Notes under the pieces: model-generated
What the model was told of the DNA's origin: nothing
Seen by the model: only the letters and a program-made list of their open reading frames with translations
The model's database searches: none
NCBI RefSeq assembly: GCF_014635325.1
Contig: NZ_BMCT01000001.1
Coordinates: 1,703,743 to 1,767,742 of the forward strand
DNA: 64,000 bases
From: Azorhizobium oxalatiphilum
GTDB taxonomy: Bacteria; Pseudomonadota; Alphaproteobacteria; Rhizobiales; Xanthobacteraceae
Direction of reading: 5' to 3'
Position numbers and translations under genes: made by a program
Shown here: one piece after another, positions 16,105-23,267 of the stretch
Layout of the letters: each line of letters opens with the position of its first letter
Numbering within the stretch: position 1 is the first letter of the stretch

Positions 16105-16390
16105 AGGCGTCACCCCCGCCTGAGAGTGAGCCCGACTTGGTCAGGCCCTCGGCGCACTTCAATCATGCTCATTTGTGTCAAACCGAAGTTTGCGCTTTTG
16201 ACTTTGAATTCCGGGCTCGTCTGACGTTCTTGCGGCAAGCCATAGCGCCGCCCCTGCGCAACTGCCAGAAAGGATTGTCAGAGCGATGAAGAGATACTCC
16301 TCCATTGCGGTGCTCCTCTATCAACGCGCGCAATTTAGGGACAGGCTCTCGGAACTCAAGACCCATCGTGTGAGGTGTTTGAATAGGGTT

Positions 16391-16405
16391 GTTCTCATTT
16401 TGTTC
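16391..16405. promoter_or_regulatory. LexA (SOS) box GTTC-N7-GTTC
   Basis: A perfect alphaproteobacterial LexA operator: GTTC at 16391-16394, seven bases, GTTC at 16402-16405. It lies 39 bases upstream of the start at 16445 and in the divergent region next to the SRAP gene. Confidence 0.75.
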
Positions 16406-16444
16406 TCGTGGAATCCATATGGCCAACCAGCCATGGAGATGACC

Positions 16445-16654
16445 ATGCCGAGCGATCCCCTGCGCGTGGACGAACCCCTTTTTTCCGCTTCCGAGACTGA
16501 TGTCGATGAAGTTCTGGCCGCCCATGACGGCGACGCCCGAGCGGCGGTTAGGGGCTGTCTGGACCACATCGCCAAGTTGGAGATGCAGGTTTCCCGCGGC
16601 TTCATCCGCCTGCCGTTCACCACCATGGCGGCGCTGAACGGTGACGAGGGCTGA
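16445..16654 (+). CDS. Small protein downstream of a LexA box
   Basis: A 69-residue acidic protein. ATG 16445 was chosen because GGAG lies 6 bases upstream; two ATGs at 16433 and 16439 are in frame but poorly spaced. The middle (A-S-E-T-D-V-D-E-V-L-A-A-H-D-G-D-A-R-A-A) resembles a UBA-like helical pattern seen in small proteins of rhizobial genomes. It is probably the first gene of a three-gene SOS-controlled operon (spacing 3 bases to the next gene). Function unknown. Confidence 0.6.
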   Translation: MPSDPLRVDEPLFSASETDVDEVLAAHDGDARAAVRGCLDHIAKLEMQVSRGFIRLPFTTMAALNGDEG

Positions 16655-16657
16655 TCA

Positions 16658-16975
16658 GTGGGCGAGTGGTGGGAGCTTCCTGATGGGCCGGAGCCGCCCT
16701 ATCTGGAGCGGCGGCTGAGCGAGCTTGGCCAGTCGGGTGACTGGGTGCTGGAACTCGGCTGCCTCTGCCACGAGCAGATCCTTCCAATCGACAATCTGGC
16801 TCGACGGATTTGCGGCGACCCGACGCTGGGTGATGTGCTGGGCCGTCTGATCTGCCCGCGCTGCCTTCAGCGGCCGACCTTCGCCGTACTGGTGGACATG
16901 CCTGGGCTTTGGGCCCGCAGCATGAGCGGTGGCGGGCTTCGTTCCATCCATCTGCTACCCAAACGCGGCGGGTGA
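16658..16975 (+). CDS. Small zinc-ribbon-like protein A
   Basis: A 105-residue protein from GTG 16658 (GAGGG seven bases upstream). It has a C-x-C pair at about residues 35-37 and a C-P-R-C pair at about 68-71, separated by L-A-R-R-I-C-G-D-x-x-L-x-D-V-L-G-R-L. That is the layout of small zinc-binding proteins of alphaproteobacterial mobile DNA. The next gene has the same layout, so the two are probably distant paralogues. Predicted nucleic-acid or protein binder; function unknown. Confidence 0.55.
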   Translation: MGEWWELPDGPEPPYLERRLSELGQSGDWVLELGCLCHEQILPIDNLARRICGDPTLGDVLGRLICPRCLQRPTFAVLVDMPGLWARSMSGGGLRSIHLLPKRGG

Positions 16976-16978
16976 GGT

Positions 16979-17314
16979 ATGCCCAAGCGCTATGTCCGCC
17001 GCCTGCTGGACTATCCATTCGTGGTGGTGCGGATCGAATGCCGGTTCTGCTCGCGCTACCGGCGCAGCTACAGGCTCGTGCGGCTCGCCCATCGCTGCGG
17101 CCCGGATCTCCCCATGGAGAGTCTGCTCGACCTGCTGGCCTGTCCTTATGGGCGGCCGGCGCGGCTCCGAAAGCATCAGGCCTTCTGCGGGGTGAAGTTC
17201 GCCGATCTGCAGGTCGAGCCGATCTATCTGCTCACCTCGAGGGAGGTGGTGGGGCACGTCTATTTTGTAGGCAACGACAACCCTTGCGCGGTGCCGCCCC
17301 GCCTGTCTCGGTAG
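16979..17314 (+). CDS. Small zinc-ribbon-like protein B
   Basis: A 111-residue basic protein beginning 3 bases after its neighbour. It has C-R-F-C at about residues 21-24, then L-V-R-L-A-H-R-C-G-P-D-x-x-M-E-S-L-L-D-L-L-A-C-P, matching the spacing in the upstream protein, and another cysteine at about 70. The high Arg content near the N-terminus suits nucleic-acid binding. It is the last gene before the convergent membrane protein at 17340, so it ends the LexA-box operon. Confidence 0.55.
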   Translation: MPKRYVRRLLDYPFVVVRIECRFCSRYRRSYRLVRLAHRCGPDLPMESLLDLLACPYGRPARLRKHQAFCGVKFADLQVEPIYLLTSREVVGHVYFVGNDNPCAVPPRLSR

Positions 17315-17339
17315 GTGGGCTCTAGTCAATGTGAATAAG

Positions 17340-17951
17340 CTACGGAATATCCGGCGGCTCTCGATTGACAATATCGGTTAAGAAATAAAGTGCCCATAAT
17401 ATGGTCGTCAAAAAAGCTGACATTACCATGAAAAAAGCGGCCGGGCCGAGGAGTAGTGCGGAAAGTCGCAGTGTTTGATGTTCGGCTAACACGGATGAGA
17501 GCCAAGGTCTTCCGATCTCTGCGCCGATATTCATGACGAGTGCAAAAATTCCAACAAACGAAAGATATCCTAATAGATAGCAGACGAATTGGCGAAGAGT
17601 GAGGACTTTACCGTCTAGATATAGCTCTGCGCCCCTCGCGCGCTTGTCCAGGCTACCCATTGACGAAGCCATCGCGACCGTTGCGAGCGCGCCCACGAGG
17701 AACGGCACGGCCATCACGAGGATGTCGCGCGAGAATTTGAGGAGACCGCTCTCGCCAAAGAAGGCGATCTTGGGGGAGGCCACCACATAGAAAGCCCACA
17801 GCGTCGCCGCCAAAACGATTGGCGCGACGACGTCATATTTCCACTTCTCCGGGTGATAGATCACCAGGTAGCGAAGGGGGGCCAGAATGCGTTTGCGCGA
17901 AGCTGGCTTCCCCTGGTGAACGTCGGTCAGCCCTACGCGTTGGGTTCCCAT
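17340..17951 (-). CDS. Multi-spanning membrane protein, second gene of low-GC module
   Basis: A 203-residue protein with four to five hydrophobic segments (about residues 42-58, 75-95, 120-142, 160-180, 180-195) and a basic cytoplasmic N-terminus. Its start lies 19 bases inside the end of the upstream gene, so the two are translated together. Base composition is clearly richer in A/T than the flanking genes, a sign of separate acquisition. No family recognised. In defence modules a partner like this is often the membrane-disrupting effector, but that is only an analogy here. Confidence 0.65.
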   Translation of the reverse strand: MGTQRVGLTDVHQGKPASRKRILAPLRYLVIYHPEKWKYDVVAPIVLAATLWAFYVVASPKIAFFGESGLLKFSRDILVMAVPFLVGALATVAMASSMGSLDKRARGAELYLDGKVLTLRQFVCYLLGYLSFVGIFALVMNIGAEIGRPWLSSVLAEHQTLRLSALLLGPAAFFMVMSAFLTTILWALYFLTDIVNREPPDIP

Positions 17952-19000
17952 AGTTCATCCCGATCGAGAAGCTTCCGCAGGGCATCCATCATATTCTGGT
18001 CGCCTGCGGAGTGCCATGGTTTTGGGTCACCTTCGATAACGATGTGTTCCCTTGGGCATAGGAGGAAATCAGCGGCTGCAGCCTCATCATGCCGGACCTT
18101 GCCGGCAAGGCCCTTGGCACCTGCCGGAGCTCGGTAAAAGAGCTTCGATGAGTAGCCCCTTGTCTGATACCAGTCGCGAACCTTCTCGATCCACCGGCCT
18201 CGTTCCTCCGGATCGTCCGGGGCCTGCTTGGCAGATATGCGGATTTCGACGTCCGCAAGCAGGTCGTCGTGCGTGATATCGGTAGCCGCCGCCGCCTGCT
18301 GCTTTTCATTCCGCTTGGTGAAGACCATTTGTGAAAGCTTAAGGCCCTGTGAGCGTGCGGAAATGGATGTCGAAATGTCAGCCATAAGCTCCAGGCGAGG
18401 CCAGTATTTATAGTTCTTGGGCTTGGGACGACGGCCCAGCTTTGATGTTTCTACAGTATATTCAAAATGGCCGCATGACCTTCGCAGTTGCTTGCAAAGA
18501 AAGCGCTCTATCACCGCCCGTGAGAAGCGGGGGGAAACTTCCAAACAGCAGCGATACGCGCCGTCGTCGTAAGCCCCCTCGTTCGGCAGCCGTATTGCCA
18601 AATGAACAGACCCAACGCCTCGTTCGCTCTCGTTACCTTTCAGCTCACGCCCGCTATGAGTACTCACATCAAATACAGGAAATTCACGCGCGGATGCATC
18701 AATGTACTCAAGAAGCATAAATACGTATCGCGCTGGGCCGTCGTTCAGATGTTGGATGTCTGTAAGTCGCAAACAGTCATGCGTGGCCATATGAAGGAGG
18801 CGTTTGTCCTCGTCGTTCTCATCGATGGCGTCAATGAACTCGACAGCTCTGCCGTCAATGCGCCGGGCATTAAGTATAGCAATTAGCTCTTCGGCAGAGT
18901 GAGTTGGCACCTTGATCTCTGCACGCGCTCTGCACACAGATCGCGAGACAAGTCGGTTCAGCAAAATCGCCCGTTCGTACGTGGGACGCGTAACGTCCAT
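17933..19000 (-). CDS. Soluble protein of unknown function, first gene of low-GC module
   Basis: A 355-residue protein. ATG 19000 was chosen over GTG 19012 because a GGGGGGA site sits 4-5 bases before it. The N-terminal 110 residues are mixed alpha/beta. The middle holds a conserved-looking core (FPVFDVSTHSGREL at about 112-125, a G-S-V-H-L-A-I-R-L-P strand, then CCLEVSPRFSRAVIERFL). The C-terminal part is charged and helical. No catalytic motif, membrane segment or DNA-binding motif was identified. It precedes and overlaps a membrane protein gene, is A/T-richer than the core genome and sits next to a prophage. Confidence 0.65.
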   Translation of the reverse strand: MDVTRPTYERAILLNRLVSRSVCRARAEIKVPTHSAEELIAILNARRIDGRAVEFIDAIDENDEDKRLLHMATHDCLRLTDIQHLNDGPARYVFMLLEYIDASAREFPVFDVSTHSGRELKGNESERGVGSVHLAIRLPNEGAYDDGAYRCCLEVSPRFSRAVIERFLCKQLRRSCGHFEYTVETSKLGRRPKPKNYKYWPRLELMADISTSISARSQGLKLSQMVFTKRNEKQQAAAATDITHDDLLADVEIRISAKQAPDDPEERGRWIEKVRDWYQTRGYSSKLFYRAPAGAKGLAGKVRHDEAAAADFLLCPREHIVIEGDPKPWHSAGDQNMMDALRKLLDRDELWEPNA

Positions 19001-19030
19001 TTTTCCCCCCACCGCAACCGATTCTTCTCG

Positions 19031-19058
19031 ATTATGGCGATTGCTAGCGGGCTTGCAA
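19031..19058 (-). promoter_or_regulatory. Predicted sigma-70-type promoter for the 19000 to 17340 module
   Basis: Reading leftward: TTGCAA (19058-19053), 16 bases, CATAAT (19036-19031), about 30 bases before the ATG at 19000. Both boxes differ from consensus by two bases or fewer. Confidence 0.4.
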
Positions 19059-19378
19059 AATCAACGTCAGAGACGGCGGTACAGCAATTCGTACAGCATC
19101 CGCAAGTGAGGATTTTTCAAGCTTTTGATATATAGACAGAAATTGTCTCGATCCGTCCATTCCATCATGGGCGCGATGGAGAAGCGGAAGTCGTCCGGCT
19201 TGTGGTGCGTGATGTCTTGGGTCGTGTTCGGAGCCATCTGGAACGGGTCGGGTCTGTTGGTGTCAGGGCGCGCGCCGGATTGGCGCCGTCGCCGGATTAT
19301 TGGCGTGTTTCATAGCACGGGTGTTCGGTGCTGGCTTCCCGCGCGACACGCATGGGTTGGCATGGCGTGCCGCTTGGC
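19059..19378. other. Non-coding stretch upstream of the low-GC module
   Basis: About 320 bases. A rightward ORF (19125-19487) runs through it but has no ribosome-binding site, an unusual Trp/Arg-rich product, and overlaps the 3' end of the convincing gene at 19379. I see no repeat or RNA gene here. Confidence 0.4.
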
Positions 19379-19756
19379 TCACTCGGAGGCTGCGCTCATA
19401 TCGATAGACGTTGCCAGGGTTTCGAAGCGGCCGTCGTGGAATTCGGTTTCCTCACGCGCCCATGCCTGCCCGTCCACGCCCTCATAGATCACCAGCCGGG
19501 CGCCTTCGGTGATTGCGCCGGCGGATGACTGCAACGTCACATCCTCATGCAGCACGCGATAGCTTGAGCCGCGCTTCATATGGCGGTGGGTCGGTTCCCA
19601 GGCCGCTCCGGTGTTGGCCGGCAGGGGCGTTTCCTGGGCCTGAAGACGCGCCCGCAACATCGTGATCTCGGCGGCTGCATCGGCGCGCTCCGCGAGCAGG
19701 GCCTCGTGCGAGAGCCACATGGCAGGTTTTGCCAGTCGTTCCAGAATATCGGTCAT
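19379..19756 (-). CDS. Small phage-type hypothetical protein
   Basis: A 125-residue protein starting at ATG 19756, with AAGGTGG five bases upstream; an in-frame extension to 19819 lacks a site. Residues 1-45 form a coiled coil (LLAERADAAAEITMLRARLQAQ). Residues 60-115 form a compact beta domain with H-M-K-R-G-S-S-Y-R-V-L and W-A-R-E-E-T-E-F-H-D-G-R-F. This helix plus beta-domain arrangement occurs in small early genes of alphaproteobacterial prophages and suggests a phage remnant. Function unknown. Confidence 0.55.
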   Translation of the reverse strand: MTDILERLAKPAMWLSHEALLAERADAAAEITMLRARLQAQETPLPANTGAAWEPTHRHMKRGSSYRVLHEDVTLQSSAGAITEGARLVIYEGVDGQAWAREETEFHDGRFETLATSIDMSAASE

Positions 19757-19816
19757 ACGCGCCACCTTTCCGGGATCGCGTACCCGGTTGGCGGATGCTT
19801 TGCACGTCCCGGCACG

Positions 19817-19846
19817 CAAAAGCCCCGCCCGGAAGGGGGGCGGGGC
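19817..19846 (-). terminator. Intrinsic terminator for the gene at 19880-20101
   Basis: Stem GCCCCGCCC / GGGCGGGGC (19822-19830 and 19838-19846) with a 7-base loop, followed on the minus strand by TTTTG. Confidence 0.7.
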
Positions 19847-19879
19847 CGTATAAATGTGCTGCCAGAAGGCAGCCTGGCG

Positions 19880-20101
19880 TCAGCGCTGGTTCTGATCCTT
19901 GTCACGCCGCTGCTGATCTTTCGCCTTGGAATGCTGGCCACCCTGCTGGGCGCCCGGCTGTCCTTTGGCGCTTCCCTGCTGCCCCATGATGCCGCCGCTC
20001 TGGGACTGCTGTGTGTGGCGGGCCTGATCGCCCTTGGGATCGGCCTGGCGATTTTGTGGGTTCTGCCCGCCTTGCTGATTGCGATCGTTGGGATTGGCCA
20101 T
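19880..20101 (-). CDS. Small Gln/Gly-rich hydrophilic protein
   Basis: A 73-residue protein (MANPNDRNQQGGQ...) made almost entirely of Gln, Gly, Asn, Lys, Asp and Arg, hence predicted to be disordered. ATG 20101 follows AAGGA nine bases upstream, and a strong terminator lies 34 bases past its stop; both support it over the hydrophobic ORF read on the other strand. Composition resembles small hydrophilic stress-type proteins (KGG-like) of soil bacteria, but no repeat motif of that family is present. Confidence 0.55.
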   Translation of the reverse strand: MANPNDRNQQGGQNPQNRQADPKGDQARHTQQSQSGGIMGQQGSAKGQPGAQQGGQHSKAKDQQRRDKDQNQR

Positions 20102-20218
20102 TTGCTTGGTCCTTAATCCTCGTTGATCCAGCCCATGACCACAAAGCTTCACCACATCTGCGCGTTCCAGCTCGGCCGCAGATTTAATGTTCGTGCCGCA
20201 GGGGCATCCGGGTGCCAA

Positions 20219-20482
20219 TCATCCATAGGCGCGAATGGGTTCCGTCAGCTGGTGAGCCGTCAGAAAGGCCCGCAACTGTAACGTGGCCACAGAGATGTCG
20301 GAGAGGCTGCCGCTGGCAGCCGCCATCGACAGGCGCTCCAGTGTATAGGCCTGCGCCCCCGTGGCGTGATGGCGGCCGAACTGAGACAGCAGAAAGTCCG
20401 CACCATCGCGCAGGGTGATGAGCGATGCGCTGGCGCTGATGGGGATCGGCCGGGACAAAGGCCTCTGCCAATTCAATTCCAT
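20219..20482 (-). CDS. Hypothetical protein, 87 residues
   Basis: A helical protein with a Pro-rich start (MELNWQRPLSRPIP), then S-A-S-L-I-T-L-R-D-G-A-D-F-L-L and a C-terminal T-L-Q-L-R-A-F-L-T-A-H helix. It has no cysteines or membrane segments. The ribosome-binding site is weak. Coding character looks genuine but no family is recognised. It lies in the same direction as the Gln-rich gene, 117 bases upstream of it. Confidence 0.5.
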   Translation of the reverse strand: MELNWQRPLSRPIPISASASLITLRDGADFLLSQFGRHHATGAQAYTLERLSMAAASGSLSDISVATLQLRAFLTAHQLTEPIRAYG

Positions 20483-20677
20483 GGTCCAGCAACATCGCTC
20501 AGCATGTTTTTGTTTCTTTCCGGCGGAGCGTGAATCGCGCTCCTCACGGATTGGTGATGCACTTCAGACCAAACGGCCCAATCTGGCCAGCATTCCGGCG
20601 TGTCCTGCTACGCCTCAGGCTGCATTTGCCGAGTCGGGCACTAAAGTAATGCCAGACCGATCAAGGAGAGGGATGCC

Positions 20678-21469
20678 ATGAGCCGCTACGGAGCGCCGGT
20701 CGGCCAACCCGACAATTTCTCGCTCGCATTCAAGCAGGGTGTGAATCTCGATCAGGCGGGCATCACACAGGGAGCGGGCGAGGCGGTTCGCATCTGCAAG
20801 CAGATCGTAACCCGTGCCAAGAGCCGCCTGTCCGGCGATACGGTGCCCAATGACGTGATCGGCTTCGCGCAGACCTATTTCCAGATGGATCGGGATGCTT
20901 TCCTGATCAAGAAGGACTGGTTCGTCCGCAAGATCGGTATTCTGGAAACCGGCATCAACACCGCATTCCTGCTGAAGATCACCGATGTGGTGGATACCAA
21001 CGGAGAGCCCAATCCGGCTGCCAACGGCAAGGTGCCGCTTCGCTTCAAGCCGCCGCAGAATCCGAACAAGCCGTTTCCGCGCCAGCCCGTCACCTATTGG
21101 GGCACGACGGACTATGGAGAGAAGGGCATGGTCAGCCGCAGGACGTTTCCCCATGCCGGAAACATGCATTTGAAGGCCGCTCTCTTCAACGAGCCGCCGA
21201 CGGCAGCCTTCGTGATGCTTCACGAATTCTGCCACAAGTTCCTGGGCTTTCACGACGGTCGTGGCGAGGACGGCTGGTATTTTGATCGCGAGGGTAACGG
21301 TGTGATCGATGTCGGCCCCTACAGCCGCTACGATTCGTCTCGCGAATTGCGTCACACGGCAGATGCCATGGCCTGGTTCATCACCAAGGTGGCGGGGAAA
21401 ATGGATGCCATGGATGGCATTGCCAACAATCCGGGCGCGCAGAAAAATAAGGGCTGCGTGTTGTTGTAG
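20678..21469 (+). CDS. Zinc metallopeptidase-like protein (HExxH, aspzincin/M35-like) with C-terminal CaaX-like motif
   Basis: A 263-residue protein with no signal peptide. An H-E-F-C-H motif at residues 182-186 followed by F-L-G-F-H-D is a zinc-protease signature (HExxH plus a downstream Gly and Asp/His). A later R-H-T-A-D-A-M-A-W-F-I segment resembles the (N)-A-D-x-x-x-x-F helix of M35 lysine-specific endopeptidases. Middle residues 105-150 are Pro/Asn-rich. The protein ends in lysines followed by Cys-Val-Leu-Leu, which fits a eukaryotic CaaX box with X = Leu. AAGGAGAGGG precedes the ATG. It stands alone at the accessory border. Protease fold is likely; substrate and export are unknown. Confidence 0.7.
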   Translation: MSRYGAPVGQPDNFSLAFKQGVNLDQAGITQGAGEAVRICKQIVTRAKSRLSGDTVPNDVIGFAQTYFQMDRDAFLIKKDWFVRKIGILETGINTAFLLKITDVVDTNGEPNPAANGKVPLRFKPPQNPNKPFPRQPVTYWGTTDYGEKGMVSRRTFPHAGNMHLKAALFNEPPTAAFVMLHEFCHKFLGFHDGRGEDGWYFDREGNGVIDVGPYSRYDSSRELRHTADAMAWFITKVAGKMDAMDGIANNPGAQKNKGCVLL

Positions 21470-21500
21470 GTCGCGCCCGATCACGGGCGCGCGGGGTAGG

Positions 21501-21632
21501 TCAGGAACGCGGAAGGGTGCCCAGCACGAACAGCCCGATCAGGGCCATGCCGAACAGCAGATACAGCAGGCCTTCCATGCCGCCGCCGAGCTGATGCTGT
21601 TCACCGATGTCTTGCCGGGTACGCTGAGGCAT
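21501..21632 (-). CDS. Small single-pass membrane protein, 43 residues
   Basis: Begins MPQRTRQDIGEQHQL, then a hydrophobic helix (LLYLLFGMALIGLFVLG). ATG 21632 is preceded by GGGAG at a spacing of 6. The in-frame extension upstream has no site. Function unknown. Confidence 0.45.
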   Translation of the reverse strand: MPQRTRQDIGEQHQLGGGMEGLLYLLFGMALIGLFVLGTLPRS

Positions 21633-22116
21633 TGCTTTCTCCCACCTTATTGAGCGCGCACGGGGGCGTTTGGCGAAAGGCATGGCCACGGCCAGTCCTT
21701 GCCCCCGACGGCACTATTCGTTGTCAGCAATCTTTGCCCGTAGGCGTTCTATGCCCTTGGCAAAGTCCGGTGCCTTGGGCTCCGTGATCCACGGGATCAG
21801 GGGAGCGAGGCGGGCTCCGGAAGAATCGCCGCTTGCCCGGCGAGACGGTTGTACATGACCTGTTTCACCCTCCTGCGTAAACGCGAGTTGTTTCCAGATT
21901 GGTGAAGCTTGTCGCGAAAGCGTGATCGATAACCTTCCGTCGCAGAGGGGTTACGGCAGATCAAATAACAACATTGCGAGATATATTGTTCCATACGTTC
22001 TAAAAGCGCTGAAAATATAAGCGTTTAGTTGTCGCCTCAGGGTGCGAAATGTCGGGCTTATTGTAAGGTAAGCATTGAGAATAACGCTCCAAAGACGGAG
22101 CAGCCATGCGGCGGCA
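21633..22116. other. Intergenic region with no confident gene
   Basis: About 480 bases, A/T-rich between 21950 and 22070. On the minus strand an open frame ending near 21720 gives a plausible C-terminus (WITEPKAPDFAKGIERLRAKI) but lacks a start codon with a site, so it may be a gene remnant. No tRNA or attachment-type repeat was found, although this is where accessory DNA gives way to chromosomal genes. Confidence 0.4.
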
Positions 22117-23049
22117 TCACGCCTCGGCGGGGGCGCCGGCATGGAAGGCCTTCATCTGGGCGATAAGCACGCGCAGCAGCTGTGCGGCGGCGCTCGGCAA
22201 CTGGCGGCCAAGCCGGGTGATGACCTTGGCCTCCACCTTGGTCAGAAGAGGACTGTCGAGCGGCATGGTCACGAGCGTGCCCGCGGCCACATCGGCTGCG
22301 GCTGCGAAGGCGGGCAGGAAGGTGATGCCGCGGCCGGTCTTGGCAAACTCACGCACCACCTGGATGGAGCCGGTGGTGAGGGCGGCGGGCAGGCTCACCC
22401 GATCGGCCATTTCGGCCATGGCCACGATCTGCCGCACTCCATAGCGCGCATGCAGATGCGCCACCGGATGGGCGGCGGCCTCCCGCAGCGGCACCGGGCC
22501 GCCCCGCAAGGCGAGGGGATGATCTGGCGCGGCCACGAGGCAGATGGGCTGGCGGCTCGCAGCAGCGGTGCGCAGGCGCGGGTCCGGCGGGGCGTTGTAG
22601 ACGAGGCCCACATGATAGCGGTCCTCGGCGACGCCACGGATCACATCATTGGTGCCCGCAACCTCCACCGACAGGGTCAGGCTGGGATGTCGCTCCCAGA
22701 AGCGGGCGAGGGGACCGGACATGAGGTCGCTGATGAAGCCCTCGCCGGTGACGATGTCCACATGACCACGCTTGAGTCCCTGGATCTCCTGCAGCTTCGC
22801 CAGCGTGTCGGCCCGGTCGGCAGACCATTGGCGGAAGCGCTGGGCCAACAGCTCGCCTGCCTCCGTTGCGCGCACGCCCCGGCCCAGCCGCTCGATCAGC
22901 AGCACGCCAAGATCTTTCTCCAATTGGGCGATCTGGCGCGAGACCACGGAGGCGTTGACCGACAGATGGTCTGCCGCCGCCCGCACGGAGCCGAGACGGA
23001 CCGCCTCGTAGAGATACCCCAGCCGATGATCATCCAGCGGTGATGCCAC
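22117..23049 (-). CDS. LysR-family transcriptional regulator
   Basis: A 310-residue regulator with an N-terminal winged helix-turn-helix (residues 10-65: VRLGSVRAAADHLSV, S-V-V-S-R-Q-I-A-Q-L-E) and a C-terminal substrate-binding domain from about residue 95. GTG 23049 was chosen because GGAGA lies upstream; the longer frame would have to start at TTG 23079. It is divergent from the dehydrogenase cluster starting at 23268, which it most likely controls, with a small organic acid or related metabolite as coinducer. That target is inferred from gene order. Confidence 0.85.
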   Translation of the reverse strand: MASPLDDHRLGYLYEAVRLGSVRAAADHLSVNASVVSRQIAQLEKDLGVLLIERLGRGVRATEAGELLAQRFRQWSADRADTLAKLQEIQGLKRGHVDIVTGEGFISDLMSGPLARFWERHPSLTLSVEVAGTNDVIRGVAEDRYHVGLVYNAPPDPRLRTAAASRQPICLVAAPDHPLALRGGPVPLREAAAHPVAHLHARYGVRQIVAMAEMADRVSLPAALTTGSIQVVREFAKTGRGITFLPAFAAAADVAAGTLVTMPLDSPLLTKVEAKVITRLGRQLPSAAAQLLRVLIAQMKAFHAGAPAEA

Positions 23050-23062
23050 GATAGCATTTCTC

Positions 23063-23081
23063 CGTTGCCCTGGAGTCAACG
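23063..23081. promoter_or_regulatory. Possible LysR-type binding site
   Basis: Inverted repeat CGTTG-N9-CAACG, with the T-N11-A core typical of LysR sites, 14 bases upstream of the regulator start. Short, so of limited weight. Confidence 0.35.
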
Positions 23082-23267
23082 ATACGCCACCGCCCCCGTG
23101 CTGTCTGCCCGTGAATTGAGCCCGTAGGTTTCGTGGGCAAGGGTCGTGGTGTTACGCGTCCGGGTTGTATTTTGTCCCGGCGCGCCCCCACTGCCTGCTT
23201 CCAGAGACAGCGCACTACGTTCCGGTCCGGCCTGCCGGTGATCGGAGCAATCAAAAAGGAGATGCGC

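Noticed and set aside
19580-20116. Hydrophobic 178-residue ORF on the plus strand
   Set aside because: The Leu/Ala-rich part is the reverse image of the Gln/Gly-rich gene; the minus-strand gene has the better ribosome-binding site and terminator.
21960-22005. GTTC-N5-GTTC considered as a further LexA box
   Set aside because: Spacing is five rather than seven bases, so it does not fit the alphaproteobacterial operator.
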